A program made the position numbers and the translations under genes. 64,000 nucleotides of DNA from JBALVT01 sp045110675 (GTDB lineage: Bacteria > Pseudomonadota > Gammaproteobacteria > Pseudomonadales > Halieaceae). The stretch is from contig JBGCGJ010000019.1 in NCBI GenBank assembly GCA_045110675.1, forward strand, positions 1-64,000. Reading direction: 5' to 3'. Positions within the stretch are counted from its first letter, which is position 1. Every line of letters starts with the position of its first letter. This document shows, piece after piece, positions 7,898-17,118 of the stretch. The notes under the pieces are model-generated. The model had not been told where the DNA came from. It ran no database searches and saw only the letters and a list, made by a program, of their open reading frames with translations.

Positions 7898-8556
7898 GCG
7901 AGTCTGCCCCCAGCAAGAGCGAAAACCTAAAAGGAGATACTCGTCAGAGGTTGCTCACCACCGCTTTACATTTGTATGCCATAGAAGGGTTGCACGCCGT
8001 CTCTCTGCGCAGCATTAGCGCCGCAGCCGGCTCAAAAAATTCCGCAGCGATGCACTACCATTTTAAAAACCGGGTGGGTGTGATTGAAGCGCTGGTGGCG
8101 ATGATCGCGAAGGAATTGCGCGCCATCGCACAAAAAGTTCAACACCAGGCACCTCCCAAGCCAACACTGCGGGAATCCTTTCGCAATACCCTGCGCCCAC
8201 TGACGGAACTTCCCCTCCACCAAAAGTGGGGTGGGGATGCCATCCGCTTTATGTCGCGCGCTATCGCCGAGAGCGATCCGGAAATTGCCGCAATACTCAA
8301 CCCGGTGTATCAGACATTCTGGGAACGCGTCGATAGCAACCTGGCAAAGCTGGTACCGGAATTACCCGACGAAGTGAGAAAACTAAGGCTGATGTTCATG
8401 TCGGTAAACGCTTTTCATGGCGTTGCCGAAGTTGCTTCCCTGGCCCACACACCCCTGGGTGATTTGAGCCATTTTGACAACAATCAATTGTTAGATCATT
8501 TAGTCGACTACTTGATAGGAGGAATGAAAGCGCCCTCACACGCCACTACCAGGTAA
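7894..8556 (+). CDS. TetR-family transcriptional regulator
   Basis: A 220-residue regulator with a GTG start inside the SDR stop region. The N-terminal TetR helix-turn-helix is clear: RLLTTALHLYAIEGL, then VSLRSISAAAG and the recognition part AAMHYHFKNR. The C-terminal ligand domain is variable, as usual. It is co-transcribed with an SDR and acyl-CoA dehydrogenases. TetR proteins in such places often respond to acyl-CoA intermediates. It is the closest candidate to bind the 13-bp palindromes at 17750-17762 and 24610-24622, but this is only inference from context. Confidence 0.9.
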   Translation: MSESAPSKSENLKGDTRQRLLTTALHLYAIEGLHAVSLRSISAAAGSKNSAAMHYHFKNRVGVIEALVAMIAKELRAIAQKVQHQAPPKPTLRESFRNTLRPLTELPLHQKWGGDAIRFMSRAIAESDPEIAAILNPVYQTFWERVDSNLAKLVPELPDEVRKLRLMFMSVNAFHGVAEVASLAHTPLGDLSHFDNNQLLDHLVDYLIGGMKAPSHATTR

Positions 8557-8632
8557 ATAAAGAATCAAAACCAAAAGATGAATTAGCCGAAGCGAAAAAA
8601 CTAGTTCGAAACAAATACCAAAGGAAAAAACA

Positions 8633-9748
8633 ATGAACACAGCGGTAGAAGAAAGAATATTTGATGTCACACTAAGCGATGATCAACGCATGAATCGTGA
8701 GACCGTTCAGCGGTTTGCTGCAGCGGAAATTCGCACAGCTGCGAAAAGTGCTGACGAGGCAAGTGCCACCCCGGAAAATTTTTACCAGAAGACCCTGGAT
8801 TTGGGTCTGACTCTTATGCCCATTCCAGAGGCGTTGGGCGGCGCCGGCGTCAGTCGCTCGCCGATTTCAAATGCCCTCAACGCTGAAGACCTCGCCCACG
8901 GTGATCTCTCAATGGCTTTGGGTAGCATCAGCCCCCTCGCTTTTGTAAACACCCTGCTCGATCAGGGCAGTGCAGCGCAGCAGGAAAAATACTTGCCGTT
9001 GTTTTGCGGCGAAGAATTCGTTCCCGCTACCACCGCCCTACTGGAACCCAGAGCAACCTTCGAACCGACACAACCGCAATTCAGTGCAAAGCGTAACGAC
9101 AACGGTTTCACCTTAAATGGCCAAAAATCACTTGTACCGCTGGGAGTAGATGCACAGCTCATGCTAGTGATCGCCGAACTCGAGGGCGAGGGCCCCGCTG
9201 CATTTATCGTCGAGGGAAACCCCGATGGACTGAAGCGAGAAGTCGAATTGAATATGGGGCTAAGATCCCTGCAAACTGCCACTTTAGATTTCGACAAGGT
9301 TCAAGTTTCTGAAGATTCCCTACTGGGCGGCGGACCGTTCGACCTGCAGCGCTTTATCGATTTATCACGCATTGGTATCTGCGCCCTCGCGGTAGGCACC
9401 TGTCAGGCGGTTCTGGACTACGTGACCGAGTATTGCAATGAGCGAATCGCATTTGGCGAGCCTATTACCAATCGCCAATCGGTGGCCTTTATGATCGCCG
9501 ATATCGCCATTGAGCTGGAGGCCATGCGCCTAATGGCCTGGCGAGCCGCATCGCGAGCCGAACAGGGGATGGACTTTCACGAGCAGGCCTATCTTTCGAA
9601 AATGTTTTGCGCCGAACACGCCATGAAAATTGGAACTGACGGAGTGCAGCTGTTGGGTGGACACGGTTTCTGTCGGGAGCATCCGGTGGAGCAGTGGTAC
9701 CGAAACCTCAGAGCCATAGCCATTCTTGAAGGCGTTGCGTCCGTCTAA
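8633..9748 (+). CDS. Acyl-CoA dehydrogenase family protein (A)
   Basis: A 371-residue flavoprotein that would introduce an alpha,beta double bond in an acyl-CoA. The N-terminal helical domain, the middle beta domain (FTLNGQKSLVPLG) and the C-terminal domain with RIAFGEPITNRQSV and QLLGGHGFCREHPVEQWYR are present. The protein stops just after AILEGVASV, which contains the Glu of the usual catalytic E-G motif. It therefore lacks the short C-terminal tail of most relatives. AAAGGA precedes the ATG. It lies 28 nt before a second ACAD, suggesting a heteromeric pair such as those known from steroid side-chain degradation; the pairing is inference. Confidence 0.88.
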   Translation: MNTAVEERIFDVTLSDDQRMNRETVQRFAAAEIRTAAKSADEASATPENFYQKTLDLGLTLMPIPEALGGAGVSRSPISNALNAEDLAHGDLSMALGSISPLAFVNTLLDQGSAAQQEKYLPLFCGEEFVPATTALLEPRATFEPTQPQFSAKRNDNGFTLNGQKSLVPLGVDAQLMLVIAELEGEGPAAFIVEGNPDGLKREVELNMGLRSLQTATLDFDKVQVSEDSLLGGGPFDLQRFIDLSRIGICALAVGTCQAVLDYVTEYCNERIAFGEPITNRQSVAFMIADIAIELEAMRLMAWRAASRAEQGMDFHEQAYLSKMFCAEHAMKIGTDGVQLLGGHGFCREHPVEQWYRNLRAIAILEGVASV

Positions 9749-9776
9749 ACCATTAAAAGAATTCGAGGAAAAAACA

Positions 9777-10979
9777 ATGATTAATTTAGAACTGTCCGCC
9801 AAGCACCAGGAAACCCTGGACAATCTTATGATGGTGGCCGAGCACATGATCCGTCCCTACTCACGAAAATACGACAGGGAAGAACACACGCCACCGGTAG
9901 AAATGGAAGAAGTCGCCAAGCTCATTAGAGGGGGCCGCGAAGGCCTGAGCGGAGGCAAGAAAGAAAAAGTGCCTGAAGGCACTATCGTCAATGGCGGAAA
10001 CCTGGGTTCAGTCACCGGGCTGGAAGGCTTGTGCTGGGGCGATGTCGGCCTGTTTTTGGGCATGCCCGGCAGCGGGCTGGGCAACGCGGCAATAAGCGCG
10101 GTTGGTACTCCCGAACAAGTCGCCAAGTACGGTGGTTCCTATGCGGCCATGTGCATTACCGAGCCAAGCACTGGATCTGACTCTGCGAACATCAGCACTA
10201 CCGCAGTTGCCGATGGCGACGAATGGGTACTCAACGGCGAAAAGATTTACGTTACCGATGGCGACCGCTGCGACACCTTGGTGGTGTGGGCAACATTAGA
10301 TAAATCCATGGGCAAAGCGGCGATCAAATCCTTTATCGTAGAAAAAGGAACACCCGGATGCGAAGTGGTCCGGCTGGAACACAAAATGGGCATTCGCGCA
10401 TCCGATACGGCCGCGATTAACTTTTCTGATTGTCGCATTCCCAAAGAAAACATTTTGGGCAGTGCAGCGGTAGCCACCAACGCGGAAGAGCGCAAGAAAG
10501 CTTTCGGCGGCGTCATGCAAACCTTCGACAACACCCGTCCTCCTGTCGCCGCTATGGCAATAGGTGTGGGGCGCGCCGCCTTGGATCTCACACGATCCAT
10601 GCTGGAAAAAGAGGGCGTTGAATTAAAATTCGATAAAAGCCCGAACAATCTGTCCGCGATAGAAGCTGAGCTGTACAAAATGGAAGCGGAATGGAATGCG
10701 GCGCGTTTATTGGTTCAAAAAGCCGCGTGGATGGCCGACAACAAGATGCCCAATTCGATGGAGGCGTCTATGTGCAAGGCCAAAGCCGGCCGTATGGGTA
10801 ATTACGTCACACTGCGCTGTGTGGAGTTATGCCAGAGTCTCGGTTACAGTGAAAACGAGTTGCTGGAAAAGTTTGCTCGCGACTCCAAGATTCTCGATAT
10901 ATTTGAAGGCACCCAACAAATTCAACAATTGATCGTGGCGCGCCGGGTGCTGGGTAAATCATCTTCCGAACTGAAGTAA
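9777..10979 (+). CDS. Acyl-CoA dehydrogenase family protein (B)
   Basis: A 400-residue acyl-CoA dehydrogenase. It has the flavin/substrate motif ITEPSTGSDSANISTTA in the middle domain, WVLNGEKIYVTDGD, and a complete C-terminus with the catalytic Glu in DIFEGTQQIQQLIVARRVLG. The ATG at 9777 follows GAGG at good spacing; an upstream ATG at 9726 overlaps the preceding gene and adds 17 atypical residues. It is paired with ACAD A and followed 10 nt later by an MFS transporter. The residues after the N-terminus (GGREGLSGGKKEKV) are unusual in being rich in Gly and Lys. Confidence 0.92.
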   Translation: MINLELSAKHQETLDNLMMVAEHMIRPYSRKYDREEHTPPVEMEEVAKLIRGGREGLSGGKKEKVPEGTIVNGGNLGSVTGLEGLCWGDVGLFLGMPGSGLGNAAISAVGTPEQVAKYGGSYAAMCITEPSTGSDSANISTTAVADGDEWVLNGEKIYVTDGDRCDTLVVWATLDKSMGKAAIKSFIVEKGTPGCEVVRLEHKMGIRASDTAAINFSDCRIPKENILGSAAVATNAEERKKAFGGVMQTFDNTRPPVAAMAIGVGRAALDLTRSMLEKEGVELKFDKSPNNLSAIEAELYKMEAEWNAARLLVQKAAWMADNKMPNSMEASMCKAKAGRMGNYVTLRCVELCQSLGYSENELLEKFARDSKILDIFEGTQQIQQLIVARRVLGKSSSELK

Positions 10980-10989
10980 CTTTCGCTAT

Positions 10990-12192
10990 GTGAGGCAAAG
11001 CTTGTCAAGGTCGTTATCACGACAGCAATTCACGGTACTGATCGTTGGCCTTATGGCCACCGGTATAGGGCAATCCCTGGTGTTTGCCATCCTGCCGCCG
11101 CTGGGTCGCGAAGTTGCGCTTAGCGAATTGCAAATCACATCGATCATCGCAGTATCTGCGCTGGTCTTCGCGATAGCATCACCTAGCTGGGGCCGCCTGA
11201 GCGATCGGGTTGGTCGCAAACCCATTATCGTAACCGGCTTACTAGGTTACATGGTGGGAACTGTCATGTTTACCAGCGTATTTTACGCGGGACTCAGTGG
11301 CGTTCTAAGCGGCCTGACGCTTTACGGCGTTCTGCTGTTAACGCGATGCAGCCAGGCGATCATCATGTCGGGCACCAGTCCAGCGAGTGCTGCCTACGCG
11401 GCAGATCACAGCTCCCCCGACCAAAGAACCAAAACCATGGCCCGCCTGGGCACGGCAAACAGCATGGGCATGATACTGGGCCCGGCCGTCAGCGGCGCGC
11501 TGGCGACACTCGGCCTTTTGGCGCCCTTATATTTTGCCGGCATACTGGCCGCTTTCGCCGCCCTATTAATCTGGCGCAAGTTACCCACAACACCGAAACC
11601 AGAATTAGTCAGCCGTGAAGTGAAAGTTCGCGTGCGGTTTTCCGACCCGCGGGTTGTCCGATTTTTGGGCGCCGCCATTGGTCTGTTCCTGGGCTACTCA
11701 GGTATTCAACAAACCTTAGGGTTTCAGTTGCAGGACAAAATGCAGCTCAGTGGTATCGAGACAGCGCAGATGACCGGCGCAGCGCTAATGATTGCAGCGG
11801 TGTTTACCTTTATCACTCAAGTCACAGTCATGCAGAGGCTAAAGCTCGCCGCCACTCAATTCATTCGACTCGGTATGGCGTCGTTATTGATTGGCGCTCT
11901 GTTCGTAGTATTTTTCGATCGATTCGCGGTGCTCGCTGTCGGCATGAGCTTTTTGGGAACAGGGCTGGGAATGTGCGTGCCAGCAATTTCCGCTGGCGCA
12001 TCTCTGGCGGTAAATCCCGACGAGCAAGGTGCAATCGCAGGAATGGTGAGCGCCTGCCCAGCCATCGGCTTTACGATTGGACCTATCTGTTCCGGGGGGC
12101 TTTATCAGCTGTATGGGCAACCCGCCGCATTGTTCAGCGTGGCAGCTTTCGTCGCGGTACTGGTGACTCTAATGATTATCGAGCGTAAATAA
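10990..12192 (+). CDS. MFS transporter (DHA1-like)
   Basis: A 400-residue inner-membrane transporter of the major facilitator superfamily with about 12 hydrophobic helices. Motif A is clear between TM2 and TM3 (WGRLSDRVGRKPIIVTG), and the LGPAVSGALATLG segment fits motif C of drug/proton antiporters in TM5. A GTG starts the frame (GTGAGGCAAAGC) 10 nt after the ACAD stop. As the last gene of the operon it may export or import a pathway substrate or intermediate; specificity cannot be read. The gene ends 4 nt before the convergent thioesterase gene. Confidence 0.88.
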   Translation: MRQSLSRSLSRQQFTVLIVGLMATGIGQSLVFAILPPLGREVALSELQITSIIAVSALVFAIASPSWGRLSDRVGRKPIIVTGLLGYMVGTVMFTSVFYAGLSGVLSGLTLYGVLLLTRCSQAIIMSGTSPASAAYAADHSSPDQRTKTMARLGTANSMGMILGPAVSGALATLGLLAPLYFAGILAAFAALLIWRKLPTTPKPELVSREVKVRVRFSDPRVVRFLGAAIGLFLGYSGIQQTLGFQLQDKMQLSGIETAQMTGAALMIAAVFTFITQVTVMQRLKLAATQFIRLGMASLLIGALFVVFFDRFAVLAVGMSFLGTGLGMCVPAISAGASLAVNPDEQGAIAGMVSACPAIGFTIGPICSGGLYQLYGQPAALFSVAAFVAVLVTLMIIERK

Positions 12193-12196
12193 GCTG

Positions 12197-12631
12197 TTAA
12201 ACAGTAATTCGCGCCAAAGCCTCGCGGAGAGTTTCCGGAATGGAGACAGATTTATTCGCCTGGCGATCAACAAACACGTGCACGAAGTGTCCGTGAGCCA
12301 CTGCTTGTTCTACGCCGGCCTTAAAGATGGCAATGCCATAGCGCACGGAGCTATTGCCCAATTTTTCCACCCTCAACCCCGCTTCGATGGGCTCGGGGTA
12401 ACTGATGGGTGCATGGTATTCACAGCCTGAGTTAACCACAAAACCAACAATCTTGCCGTTGCCGATATCCAGACCGCCCTCTTCGATGAGATAACGGTTA
12501 GCCGCGGTATCAAAGTAGGAATAGTAGATGACATTGTTCACGTGGCCGTAAACATCGTTGTCACTCCACCGGGTGTTGATCGGGTAGAAAAACTTATAGT
12601 CGGATCGTGTGGGGATGGCAGAGTCGGTCAT
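12197..12631 (-). CDS. Acyl-CoA thioesterase, 4HBT hotdog family
   Basis: A 144-residue hotdog-fold thioesterase. The active-site region RWSDNDVYGHVNNVIYYSYFD has the Asp and HVNN of 4-hydroxybenzoyl-CoA/YbgC-type thioesterases. It would hydrolyse an acyl-CoA to the free acid and CoA. AAGGA precedes the ATG. It is the last gene of the minus-strand operon that starts with the MaoC hydratase, 8 nt after the iron alcohol dehydrogenase, and may recycle CoA or release a dead-end product. Substrate unknown. Confidence 0.88.
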   Translation of the reverse strand: MTDSAIPTRSDYKFFYPINTRWSDNDVYGHVNNVIYYSYFDTAANRYLIEEGGLDIGNGKIVGFVVNSGCEYHAPISYPEPIEAGLRVEKLGNSSVRYGIAIFKAGVEQAVAHGHFVHVFVDRQANKSVSIPETLREALARITV

Positions 12632-12639
12632 GGAAATCC

Positions 12640-13794
12640 TTAAAAAGCCGCTCGATAAATGGCGAGTGCATCTTCGTAGGCGACATCTCGCGGATTGTTA
12701 ATCAGTAATCGCTGCTGCAGCATCGCGTCTTTCGACAGTATTTCCAAATCACTCTCCTTAACACCAGCATCGCTCAGGGTGGCTGGCAGCGCAACATCCT
12801 GTATAAGACTGCGAAGCGCATCGATCAAAGCGGCCGTCTTGGCTTCTTCACTTCCAGACACCGGTGCACCCACAACTATCTCGGCCAATTCTGCATAGAG
12901 ATGGCTCGCTTGGGGGGCGTTAAATTCAAGTACCGACGGCAACACCAGCGAATTACTTAAGCCGTGAGGGATATGGTAATGCCCACCCAGGGGATAAGCC
13001 AAAGCGTGTACTGCCGCAACAGGCGCGTTGGCAAAAGCCTGACCGGCCAACGTGGCGCCTAGCAACATATTCGCGCGCGCCTCACGGTTTCCACCTTCAA
13101 GAACCGCTGTACGTATGTTTCGAGACAACAGAGTAAGCGCAGATCTAGCCAGATTGTCGGAGACCGGATTTTTCTTGTGCGCAGAGGTATACGCCTCAAT
13201 AGCATGTACCATTGCATCGACACCCGTCATCGCTGTGATAGCAGGTGGTAACCCCAGGGTGAGTTCCGCGTCCAGCACAGCAACGTCGGGAAGCAATACC
13301 GTCGACGAAACACCCGCCTTGGTTGTTTCGCCGGTGGTGATAACGGCCACAGAAGTCACCTCAGAGCCCGTGCCCGCAGTGGTGGGGACCAAAATCATAG
13401 GCAACCTACCGCCACGCACTTGCTCAACTCCGTAAAGCTCAGAGAGGCTCTGATTCTCTGTCATCAGCACTGCGACCACTTTTGCCACATCCATCGAGCT
13501 GCCACCGCCTACGGCGATAACTCCGTCGATTTGCTCAGTCTTTCCCAACTCCGCGGCAGCCAACACCACCGCCTCGGGGGGATCTTCCTTAACCTGATCA
13601 AACAACACTGGAGAAAAGCCAGCATCCGCCAGCGCTTGCTGCAGGGGCTGTATTAACCCGATTGCAATCAAACCTGGATCGGTCACCAGCAGTGGCCGGC
13701 TTATATTTAACAACTCGCATTGTTGGGCCAGTTGCAACGCACTGCCGTCACCGCTGACAATTCTCGGAACCGTGTTGAACACGAAAGCTTCCAT
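12640..13794 (-). CDS. Iron-containing alcohol dehydrogenase
   Basis: A 384-residue group III alcohol dehydrogenase. The nucleotide-binding GVIAVGGGSSMDVAK and the TTAGTGSEVTSVAVI motif are in the N-terminal half. The metal ligands are visible as Asp/His in TGVDAMVHAIEAY and two His in AVHALAYPLGGHYHIPHG. The start at 13794 has a perfect GGAGG 7 nt upstream; an ATG eight codons earlier lacks a ribosome binding site. It sits between a quinone-oxidoreductase-like gene and a thioesterase in the same operon. It probably interconverts an alcohol and aldehyde/ketone of the pathway; maleylacetate-reductase-like activity cannot be excluded. Confidence 0.9.
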   Translation of the reverse strand: MEAFVFNTVPRIVSGDGSALQLAQQCELLNISRPLLVTDPGLIAIGLIQPLQQALADAGFSPVLFDQVKEDPPEAVVLAAAELGKTEQIDGVIAVGGGSSMDVAKVVAVLMTENQSLSELYGVEQVRGGRLPMILVPTTAGTGSEVTSVAVITTGETTKAGVSSTVLLPDVAVLDAELTLGLPPAITAMTGVDAMVHAIEAYTSAHKKNPVSDNLARSALTLLSRNIRTAVLEGGNREARANMLLGATLAGQAFANAPVAAVHALAYPLGGHYHIPHGLSNSLVLPSVLEFNAPQASHLYAELAEIVVGAPVSGSEEAKTAALIDALRSLIQDVALPATLSDAGVKESDLEILSKDAMLQQRLLINNPRDVAYEDALAIYRAAF

Positions 13795-13829
13795 TACCGT
13801 ACCTCCAGGTTTGTTCATAACCGGTGGAA

Positions 13830-14807
13830 CTAAAAATTCAAGATGACTTTACCCCGGGCGCGTCGCTCTATCATGCAGTTGAACGCCTCTTCATACTGGT
13901 CAATTGAAAAACTATCGGTAACCACCGGACTCAATTTGCCCTTGGCAAACAGCTCCCACAGCTCTTCAATATTTTTCAAATTCTCGGCGGGCTCTTCGCC
14001 GGTAAAACGACCCCAGAATACTCCAACTATAGCGCAGCCTTTGAGTAAAGCGAGATTTAGAGGGATTTTGGGAATCGGCCCACTAGCGAAACCGATAACC
14101 AGATAGCGTCCATTCCAGGCCATGCTTCGAATCGCCGGCTCAGCATAATCGCCGCCGACCGGGTCATACACAACGTCCACACCTTTGCCGCCGGTTAGTT
14201 CTTTTATAGCATCCTTCAACGAGACTTCATTGTAGTTAATCACCTCGTCGGCACCGAGTGATTTACACAGATCGAGTTTTTCCTGGGAACTGGCAGCGGC
14301 AATCACCTTCGCACCCATTAATTTTCCGAGTTCTATTGCCGTCGTGCCAACTCCACCCGCAGCGCCCAGTACCAGCAGTGTTTCCCCCGCCTGTAAATTC
14401 GCTCTCTGTTTCAATGCATAGTAAGAAGTAAAGTAGGTAATACTGATTCCGGCAGCCTGCTCGAAACTGAGACCTTCGGGCATTGGGAAGGCGCCATTTT
14501 CATTAACCGCTATCTGCTCGCAAAAAGCACCCGAGGCACCCATTGAAATAACCTTGTCGCCGGCCTTGAAGCGAGTCACTGCAGAGCCAACCGCTTTCAC
14601 AACCCCGGAGCATTCACCCCCTGGGATAAAGGGCATGTCCGGCTGCATTTGATATTTACCCTGAATGATTAAAACGTCGGGAAAATTCAAGCCGGCAGCC
14701 TTTACGTCTATCAGCACATCGTGCTCACCAACTTCGGGGTTTGGCCAGTCATTTTGCAGATCCAATTTATCGGCCAGGCCGTGCTCTTTACATACCAGTG
14801 CTTTCAT
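13830..14807 (-). CDS. NADPH:quinone oxidoreductase-like MDR protein
   Basis: A 325-residue zinc-independent medium-chain dehydrogenase/reductase of the quinone oxidoreductase group. The N-terminal GroES-like domain has AGLNFPDVLIIQGKYQ and PGGECSGVVKAVG. The Rossmann domain has LGAAGGVGTTAIELGKLMGA. The Cys/His zinc ligands of alcohol dehydrogenases are absent. It is close to proteins named NADPH:quinone oxidoreductase or enoyl reductase in lipid-degrading bacteria. It lies about 100 nt after the thiolase, with a GC-rich hairpin between, and 35 nt before the iron alcohol dehydrogenase. It could reduce an enone or enoyl-CoA intermediate. Confidence 0.88.
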   Translation of the reverse strand: MKALVCKEHGLADKLDLQNDWPNPEVGEHDVLIDVKAAGLNFPDVLIIQGKYQMQPDMPFIPGGECSGVVKAVGSAVTRFKAGDKVISMGASGAFCEQIAVNENGAFPMPEGLSFEQAAGISITYFTSYYALKQRANLQAGETLLVLGAAGGVGTTAIELGKLMGAKVIAAASSQEKLDLCKSLGADEVINYNEVSLKDAIKELTGGKGVDVVYDPVGGDYAEPAIRSMAWNGRYLVIGFASGPIPKIPLNLALLKGCAIVGVFWGRFTGEEPAENLKNIEELWELFAKGKLSPVVTDSFSIDQYEEAFNCMIERRARGKVILNF

Positions 14808-14858
14808 AAATGTTATTCACCCAATACAAATTGTTAAAAAATAAAACCGACACAAATA

Positions 14859-14876
14859 CGGCGCCCGAAGGCGCCG
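14859..14876 (-). terminator. GC hairpin between thiolase and MDR genes
   Basis: CGGCGCC and GGCGCCG form a perfect 7-bp stem closed by a UUCG tetraloop on the minus strand. It is followed by a broken U-rich stretch rather than a clean U run, so it is a weak terminator at best. It may set the level of the downstream MDR, alcohol dehydrogenase and thioesterase genes or protect the upstream mRNA end. Confidence 0.45.
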
Positions 14877-14908
14877 CAGTGAAATCGTCTGTCAGGACAC
14901 AATAGGCA

Positions 14909-16087
14909 CTAGGCTACTTCAAACAAGCCGGCCGCACCCATTCCGCCGCCAACGCACATGGTGACAACCACATACTTGACGCCACGACGCTTACCTTCGA
15001 TCAAAGCGTGGCCAATCATGCGCGAACCACTCATGCCGTAGGGGTGCCCAACTGAAATAGCCCCACCGTTAACATTGAGTTTATCGTTGTCGATGCCCAG
15101 CTTGTCGCGGCAGTAAATAACCTGCACGGCAAATGCTTCGTTGAGTTCCCACAGTCCGATATCGTCCATGGTCAGTCCGTTAGCCTTTAAAAGCTTGGGC
15201 ACTGCAAATACAGGGCCAATACCCATTTCGTCTGGTTCACAACCGGCAACGGCTATGCCGCGATATATACCCAGCGGTTCAATACCTTCACGCTCTGCAA
15301 CCTTGGAATCCATCAACACTTGCGCAGATGAACCATCCGACAACTGAGATGCATTACCCGCTGTAATAGTTCCACCTTCAATAACTGTTTTCAAACCTGC
15401 CAGTTGCTCAGGAGTACTCGCACGTAAACCTTCATCTTTTGTCACTGTCGCTTCTACTTGAGAGGCTTCTCCGGTTTCTTTGTCCCAGACAGTACGCGTG
15501 CAGGTTACATCGACCAGTTCATCGTCAAACTTGCCAGCTTCATAGGCTGCGGCAGTGCGCGCCTGTGACTCAGCACCCAATACGTCCATAGCTTCACGTG
15601 TTACCCCATAACGCTCGGCAACAACCTCTGCAGTTTGCAGCATTGGCATAAAAATATTCGGTGCTACGGCCAATAACTCATCGTCCACCATACGGTGTAC
15701 GTTCATGTGTTCATTCTGTACCAGCGAGATTGACTCCAGCCCGCCGCCGATCGCAATATCCTGGCCATCGTGCATAATTTGCTTAGCCGCAGTTGCGACA
15801 GCCATCAGGCCTGAGGAACACTGGCGATCCAGAGTCATGCCCGATACAGTGACAGGCAAGCCGGCCCGCAGAGCAATCTGGCGTGCAATGTTTGAGCCTG
15901 TGGCACCTTGCTGCAGTGCACTACCCATGATCACATCTTCAATGCGAGCAGGATCAATTCCGGCGCGCTTCACGGCTTCTTCAACTGAAGCCGCACCCAA
16001 TGTGGCACCCGCCAGGTTGTTGAATCCGCCGCGATAAGCTTTTGCGATCGGTGTACGTGCTGTTGATACGATTACTGCTTCTTTCAT
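14909..16087 (-). CDS. Thiolase (acetyl-CoA C-acyltransferase)
   Basis: A 392-residue thiolase that cleaves 3-ketoacyl-CoA with CoA. All catalytic parts are present: nucleophilic Cys in DRQCSSGLMAVATA, His in GGAISVGHPYGMSG, and the second Cys in VVTMCVGGGMGAAGLFEV. The start at MKEAVIVSTARTP is chosen because AAGGAG lies just upstream; a longer reading adds 16 residues without family similarity. It is the third gene of the MaoC-SDR-thiolase operon and would complete the beta-oxidation cycle. Confidence 0.95.
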   Translation of the reverse strand: MKEAVIVSTARTPIAKAYRGGFNNLAGATLGAASVEEAVKRAGIDPARIEDVIMGSALQQGATGSNIARQIALRAGLPVTVSGMTLDRQCSSGLMAVATAAKQIMHDGQDIAIGGGLESISLVQNEHMNVHRMVDDELLAVAPNIFMPMLQTAEVVAERYGVTREAMDVLGAESQARTAAAYEAGKFDDELVDVTCTRTVWDKETGEASQVEATVTKDEGLRASTPEQLAGLKTVIEGGTITAGNASQLSDGSSAQVLMDSKVAEREGIEPLGIYRGIAVAGCEPDEMGIGPVFAVPKLLKANGLTMDDIGLWELNEAFAVQVIYCRDKLGIDNDKLNVNGGAISVGHPYGMSGSRMIGHALIEGKRRGVKYVVVTMCVGGGMGAAGLFEVA

Positions 16088-16141
16088 TTCTTTCTCCTTG
16101 ATTAGGACCCATTTGGAAAGTCCTAAAGATGTCAAATAGTG

Positions 16142-17062
16142 TTAGCTGAGATCGATACCCAAACCCGCAGCGGCTTTTCCGGTGAATTTAACAGTCTGCT
16201 CGAAACCTGCCTGAGGAACGGCTTCTCCTTCCGAAGATGTGATCGCATCCCAGTTGGCAGCAATGCCCTCAGGGGTCTGATCTTCTGGTGACAACCAAAC
16301 GCCATCGGTTTCTACAATCTTGGCAATGGAATAAGCGCCGGCACCCGCCGCCACAATCATGCGCGTCGGCGCATCTTCACTAACAAGATACAGAACCGCG
16401 GGGGTCACAGTTTCAGGCGTCAGCAAATCGAACGCCTTCTCGGGGATCAAACCTTCAGTCATACGTGTTCCAGCAGTGGGTGCCAGCGCATTGACCTTAA
16501 TATTGTATTTGGCTCCTTCTTGCACGAGGGTGTTCATCATGCCGATGACGCCCATTTTTGCAGAGCCGTAGTTAGTCTGGCCGAAGTTTCCATACAAACC
16601 ACTGGAAGATGTGGTAACCACAACGCGACCGTAGCCCTGATCACGCATAATGTCCCAGCAAGCTTTGGTGCAGTTAACACTGCCCATCAAATGCACGTCG
16701 AGGACCAGTTGGAAATCTTCCAGGGTACCCTTGGCGAAGCTCTTGTCTCTCAAGATGCCGGCGTTGTTGACCAGGATGTCTACTCGACCCCAGGTATCAA
16801 CCGCCTGCTTCACCATCGCTTCAACTTCGTCGTATTTGGCGACGTTGGCGCCGTTGGCTATCGCTTCGCCACCCAGAGCTTCAATTTCGGCAACGACCGC
16901 GAGAGCGGCATCACTGGAACCACCGGTACCATCTTTGGAACCACCCAGATCGTTGATCACTACTTTTGCGCCGCGTTTTGCAAGCTCTATGGCATGGCTT
17001 CGGCCCAAACCCTGGCCAGCACCGGTAACAATGGCAACTTTGCCGTCATAACGAATAGACAT
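16142..17062 (-). CDS. MFE-2-type (3R)-hydroxyacyl-CoA dehydrogenase (SDR)
   Basis: A 306-residue SDR resembling the dehydrogenase domain of peroxisomal multifunctional enzyme type 2. It has TGAGQGLGRSHAIELAKRGA, the NDLGGSKDGTGG loop characteristic of that group, NNAG, and the active-site YGSAK. It would oxidise (3R)-hydroxyacyl-CoA to 3-ketoacyl-CoA with NAD. A C-terminal extension of about 50 residues follows the Rossmann core. It lies 56 nt after the MaoC hydratase gene and 54 nt before the thiolase, an arrangement that spells R-specific beta-oxidation. GAGG precedes the ATG. Confidence 0.93.
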   Translation of the reverse strand: MSIRYDGKVAIVTGAGQGLGRSHAIELAKRGAKVVINDLGGSKDGTGGSSDAALAVVAEIEALGGEAIANGANVAKYDEVEAMVKQAVDTWGRVDILVNNAGILRDKSFAKGTLEDFQLVLDVHLMGSVNCTKACWDIMRDQGYGRVVVTTSSSGLYGNFGQTNYGSAKMGVIGMMNTLVQEGAKYNIKVNALAPTAGTRMTEGLIPEKAFDLLTPETVTPAVLYLVSEDAPTRMIVAAGAGAYSIAKIVETDGVWLSPEDQTPEGIAANWDAITSSEGEAVPQAGFEQTVKFTGKAAAGLGIDLS

Positions 17063-17118
17063 TAATGCGTCCTCAGTAAATATTCAGATTAAATAAAATA
17101 GGGGTGTTTACACTCGGC

